Virus record (IMG/VR): IMGVR_UViG_3300020201_000020
Location: 1-60,060 of that record
Direction: 5' to 3' (one strand)
DNA length: 60,060 bases
From: a virus
Shown here: positions 58,279 to 60,060 of the stretch, piece after piece
Layout of the letters: each line of letters opens with the position of its first letter
Numbering within the stretch: position 1 is the stretch's first letter
Notes under the pieces: model-generated
What the model was told of the DNA's origin: nothing
Database searches by the model: none
The model's input: the letters and a program-made list of their open reading frames with translations, nothing else
Program-made: the position numbers and the translations under genes

Positions 58279-58692
58279 ATGAGTCAGGTATTTACCGGTG
58301 CAAAGGCCATATTCAGAATAAACGGAATCCAGATTGCCTACGCTTCAAGCTGTAGCTTCAACGAAAATATCCAATTAGAAGAGATTAACGTCTTGGATAA
58401 TTTGGCAGTTCTTGAACACGCTGAAGTTGGTTATCGAGTTGATATGAGCTGTCAGAGTTTCCGTGTGCAGAACCAATCTGTTAAGCAGTTGGGGATCATG
58501 CAGAAGCTTGGATCTATCCTTACTCAAGGTGTGATGACGGCAGAAATCATTGACCGGGTTTCCGGTTCAGTGATTCTTCTCATGGAAGGCGTAAAGTTAG
58601 AAGCTCGTCAAACCCAGCTTGATGCTCGTGGTGTGGCAAGTGAGACTTGGTCATTCAAGGGAATCAAGTCTTCGGATGAAGCTGGACAGTGA
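58279..58692 (+). CDS. Tail tube protein
   Basis: A 137-residue tube protein directly after the sheath. It has the usual compact beta barrel signs (FRINGIQIAYASSCSFNEN, VDMSCQSFRVQNQSVKQLG, EARQTQLDARGVASETWSF). Stacked rings form the inner tail channel. AAGGAG precedes ATG 58279. A terminator follows. Confidence 0.88.
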   Translation: MSQVFTGAKAIFRINGIQIAYASSCSFNENIQLEEINVLDNLAVLEHAEVGYRVDMSCQSFRVQNQSVKQLGIMQKLGSILTQGVMTAEIIDRVSGSVILLMEGVKLEARQTQLDARGVASETWSFKGIKSSDEAGQ

Positions 58693-58708
58693 CAGTAAGC
58701 GTTAAATA

Positions 58709-58733
58709 GGGAGGGCGAAAGCTCTCCCTTTAT
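58709..58733 (+). terminator. Rho-independent terminator, GAAA tetraloop
   Basis: GGGAGGGC pairs with GCTCTCCC (one G-U) around GAAA and is followed by TTTATTATT. It is similar in stem and loop to the one after the capsid gene. Confidence 0.8.
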
Positions 58734-58738
58734 TATTA

Positions 58739-58754
58739 GGTTCTACATAGAACC
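58739..58754. promoter_or_regulatory. 16-base inverted repeat upstream of tail chaperone gene
   Basis: GGTTCTACATAGAACC lies between the tube terminator and the next gene, 19 bases before ATG 58773. It is the exact reverse complement of 40850-40865, and half-sites GTAGAACC/GGTTCTAC occur elsewhere. Likely a protein-binding site (inference). Confidence 0.45.
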
Positions 58755-58772
58755 AATTAGATTGGAGACATT

Positions 58773-59189
58773 ATGAATAGCAGTTACAAGCTCCCTAACA
58801 TGGAGCACAAGTTTAAAATCCAAGTTCTAGGCGAAGAGTCTAGGATTAACTGGGCAGGAGACTTCGTCTACCGTCGCCCTACCCTCTCAGAACGTGCCAT
58901 GATCGACGTAATGCGCTCGAAGCTTAATGGCGACCTACGAACTATAGACCCCGACACAAACGCCTACAACGAAGCCCTGTCACACCTACGCTTCACGTTA
59001 AAGGAATATCCTACGTGGTGGAAAGAATGTGACCTTGGTGGATCTCTTTATGATGGAAACGTCATCCTAGATATCTACGAGAAAGTTATGACGTTTGAGG
59101 CTTCTTGGAGAGAGAAGACTTTTGGAGAACCCAAGGGAGTGTCGGATGAGCTTCAGTCTACAGTCGCAGAAGCTTCTACGCCTATTTAG
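58773..59189 (+). CDS. Tail assembly chaperone, first frame
   Basis: A 138-residue protein between the tube and tape measure genes, the normal place of the gpG-type chaperone. It contains RRPTLSERAMIDVMRSKLNGD, typical of such proteins. TTGGAG precedes ATG 58773. The 3' end overlaps the next gene by 44 bases. Confidence 0.75.
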   Translation: MNSSYKLPNMEHKFKIQVLGEESRINWAGDFVYRRPTLSERAMIDVMRSKLNGDLRTIDPDTNAYNEALSHLRFTLKEYPTWWKECDLGGSLYDGNVILDIYEKVMTFEASWREKTFGEPKGVSDELQSTVAEASTPI

Positions 59190-59655
59190 TGGCCAAGATC
59201 TTTCTAATGCGAACCTTCACTTAATAGCGATCTCAAACCTTCAAAGTCATGAAAGAAAAATGATGCGTTGGTGGTGCAAAAAATACCACCAACCATTAAA
59301 GCCTTTGATGGATCATACGATGGAGGAACTCATGATTGAATATCTTGAGGACTATTACGAAAAGAACCCAAGTGAAATTGGGAAAATTATGCTTGCCCAC
59401 AATGACGAGCCGGAGTGGGACGGTCGGATGTCGGTTGATCATGAAGTTGGAATGCAGAAAATATTCTCCAAGAAGAAACAAATCGATCTATCTAATTTCA
59501 AATCCGATGAAGAGCTAACACCGGAACAAGAAGAAGACATACTCATGAGCCTTGGAAGAAATCTCCCACCTCGTCAGATTGTGCTTGAAAAGAAAGATGG
59601 TGTTAATGTTTTAGGTGATGAAGAGTTTGACGAAGCATTTGGAGATGATAAATGA
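59146..59655 (+). CDS. Tail assembly chaperone, second frame
   Basis: A 169-residue protein in the overlapping frame, just before the tape measure gene. In many phages this part is made as a fusion by frameshifting. Here the frame relation would need +1 or -2, and AAGGGAG lies 5-6 bases before ATG 59146, so independent initiation is at least as likely. Confidence 0.7.
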   Translation: MSFSLQSQKLLRLFSGQDLSNANLHLIAISNLQSHERKMMRWWCKKYHQPLKPLMDHTMEELMIEYLEDYYEKNPSEIGKIMLAHNDEPEWDGRMSVDHEVGMQKIFSKKKQIDLSNFKSDEELTPEQEEDILMSLGRNLPPRQIVLEKKDGVNVLGDEEFDEAFGDDK

Positions 59656-60060
59656 AGCAAGCTAAGATTCAACTAACCGCAGACACTCGTGGCTTTAAAA
59701 AGCAGATCGACGATGCGAAGGCGATGCTTAAAACGATTGGAGATGCAAACATCTCCACAGTAGCAGGCGACAAGCTAAAGAAAATTTACGGCGTTCAGCT
59801 TGGTGGAGCTTTAAAACAACTCAATAAAGAAATTAAAAATACTCAAAAAACCTTAGAGACTATGTCGAATGCTAGTTCTAAAAGTTTTGATGCTGCAAAA
59901 ATTGTTACCTATACCAATAAGCTCGATGGTCTTTTAAAGAAGGCCAAAGAAGTAAAAGCGGTTCAGGAACAAATCGCTAGTGGTAAAGCTCCTGAAATGC
60001 CTGACGCTGGCGGTGGCGGTGGTCGTGGGATGCTTGGTGGGGCAGGACGTATTCTCGCAG
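59652..60060 (+). CDS. Tape measure protein, N-terminal part
   Basis: The first 136 residues of a long helical protein cut by the window end. The start KQAKIQLTADTRGFKKQIDD is typical of tape measure proteins, and a Gly-rich segment (DAGGGGGRGMLGGAG) follows. It sets tail length and enters the host on infection. ATGA overlap with the chaperone gene. Confidence 0.85.
   Translation, partial: MKQAKIQLTADTRGFKKQIDDAKAMLKTIGDANISTVAGDKLKKIYGVQLGGALKQLNKEIKNTQKTLETMSNASSKSFDAAKIVTYTNKLDGLLKKAKEVKAVQEQIASGKAPEMPDAGGGGGRGMLGGAGRILA

Noticed and set aside
58773-59189. Classical -1 slippery sequence for tail chaperone fusion
   Set aside because: No X-XXY-YYZ heptamer leads into the second frame and the frame relation is wrong for -1.
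1-60060. tRNA genes, CRISPR arrays, integrase and att sites
   Set aside because: I saw no T-loop/acceptor pairs, no regularly spaced repeats, and no tyrosine or serine recombinase; absence by eye is not proof.

Overview
This window is a piece of a tailed-phage genome (Caudoviricetes), and almost certainly a myovirus: a contractile tail sheath gene (56148-58268) sits directly before a tail tube gene (58279-58692), followed by a tail chaperone pair and the start of a tape measure gene. Every gene I can support is on the + strand. Genes are packed with 1-50 base overlaps, many of them ATGA or TAATG, and no gene-free gap exceeds about 160 bases. The host cannot be read from the sequence. Strong AGGAG-type ribosome binding sites and a FliA-like sigma factor suggest a Gram-negative, perhaps flagellated, bacterium (inference).

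Region 1 (1-14.2 kb) is DNA replication and recombination: a DnaE-type polymerase, a gp32-like single-strand binding protein, a RecA/UvsX-like recombinase and an SbcC/SbcD (gp46/gp47-like) nuclease. DnaE, RecA and SbcC each carry an intein in a catalytic motif. Two inteins have HNH and one has LAGLIDADG endonuclease motifs. A free-standing HNH-like gene lies just before sbcC.

Region 2 (14.2-28 kb) is accessory: a basic Lys/Ala-rich peptide behind a symmetric CTAG array, a RecU-like resolvase that seems to start with AUC, a ParB - cytosine methyltransferase - ParB cassette, a PAPS-reductase-like gene flanked by direct repeats, a putative small terminase, and many small proteins. Nine of the small proteins here and near 35 kb end in the same C-terminal peptide, F-x-x-x-[LI]-x-D-[LI]-COOH, although they are otherwise unrelated.

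Region 3 (28-32 kb) holds fibre-like virion proteins. At 31.95-33.6 kb a papain-like NlpC/P60 (YiiX-type) hydrolase gene has lost its middle. In its place is about 1.33 kb that looks like a fragment of another phage's packaging locus: small terminase, adenine methyltransferase and a truncated large terminase.

Region 4 (33.7-60 kb) is packaging and morphogenesis: the phage's own large terminase, a cold-shock protein, a sigma-28-like factor with a zinc-ribbon tail, portal, a Nudix-headed 846-residue protein, MuF-like protein, prohead protease, scaffold-like protein, major capsid with an inserted beta domain, connectors, tail sheath, tube, chaperones and tape measure. GAAA-loop terminators follow the capsid and tube genes. 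A third terminator and a possible promoter separate the portal/MuF block from the protease/capsid block.
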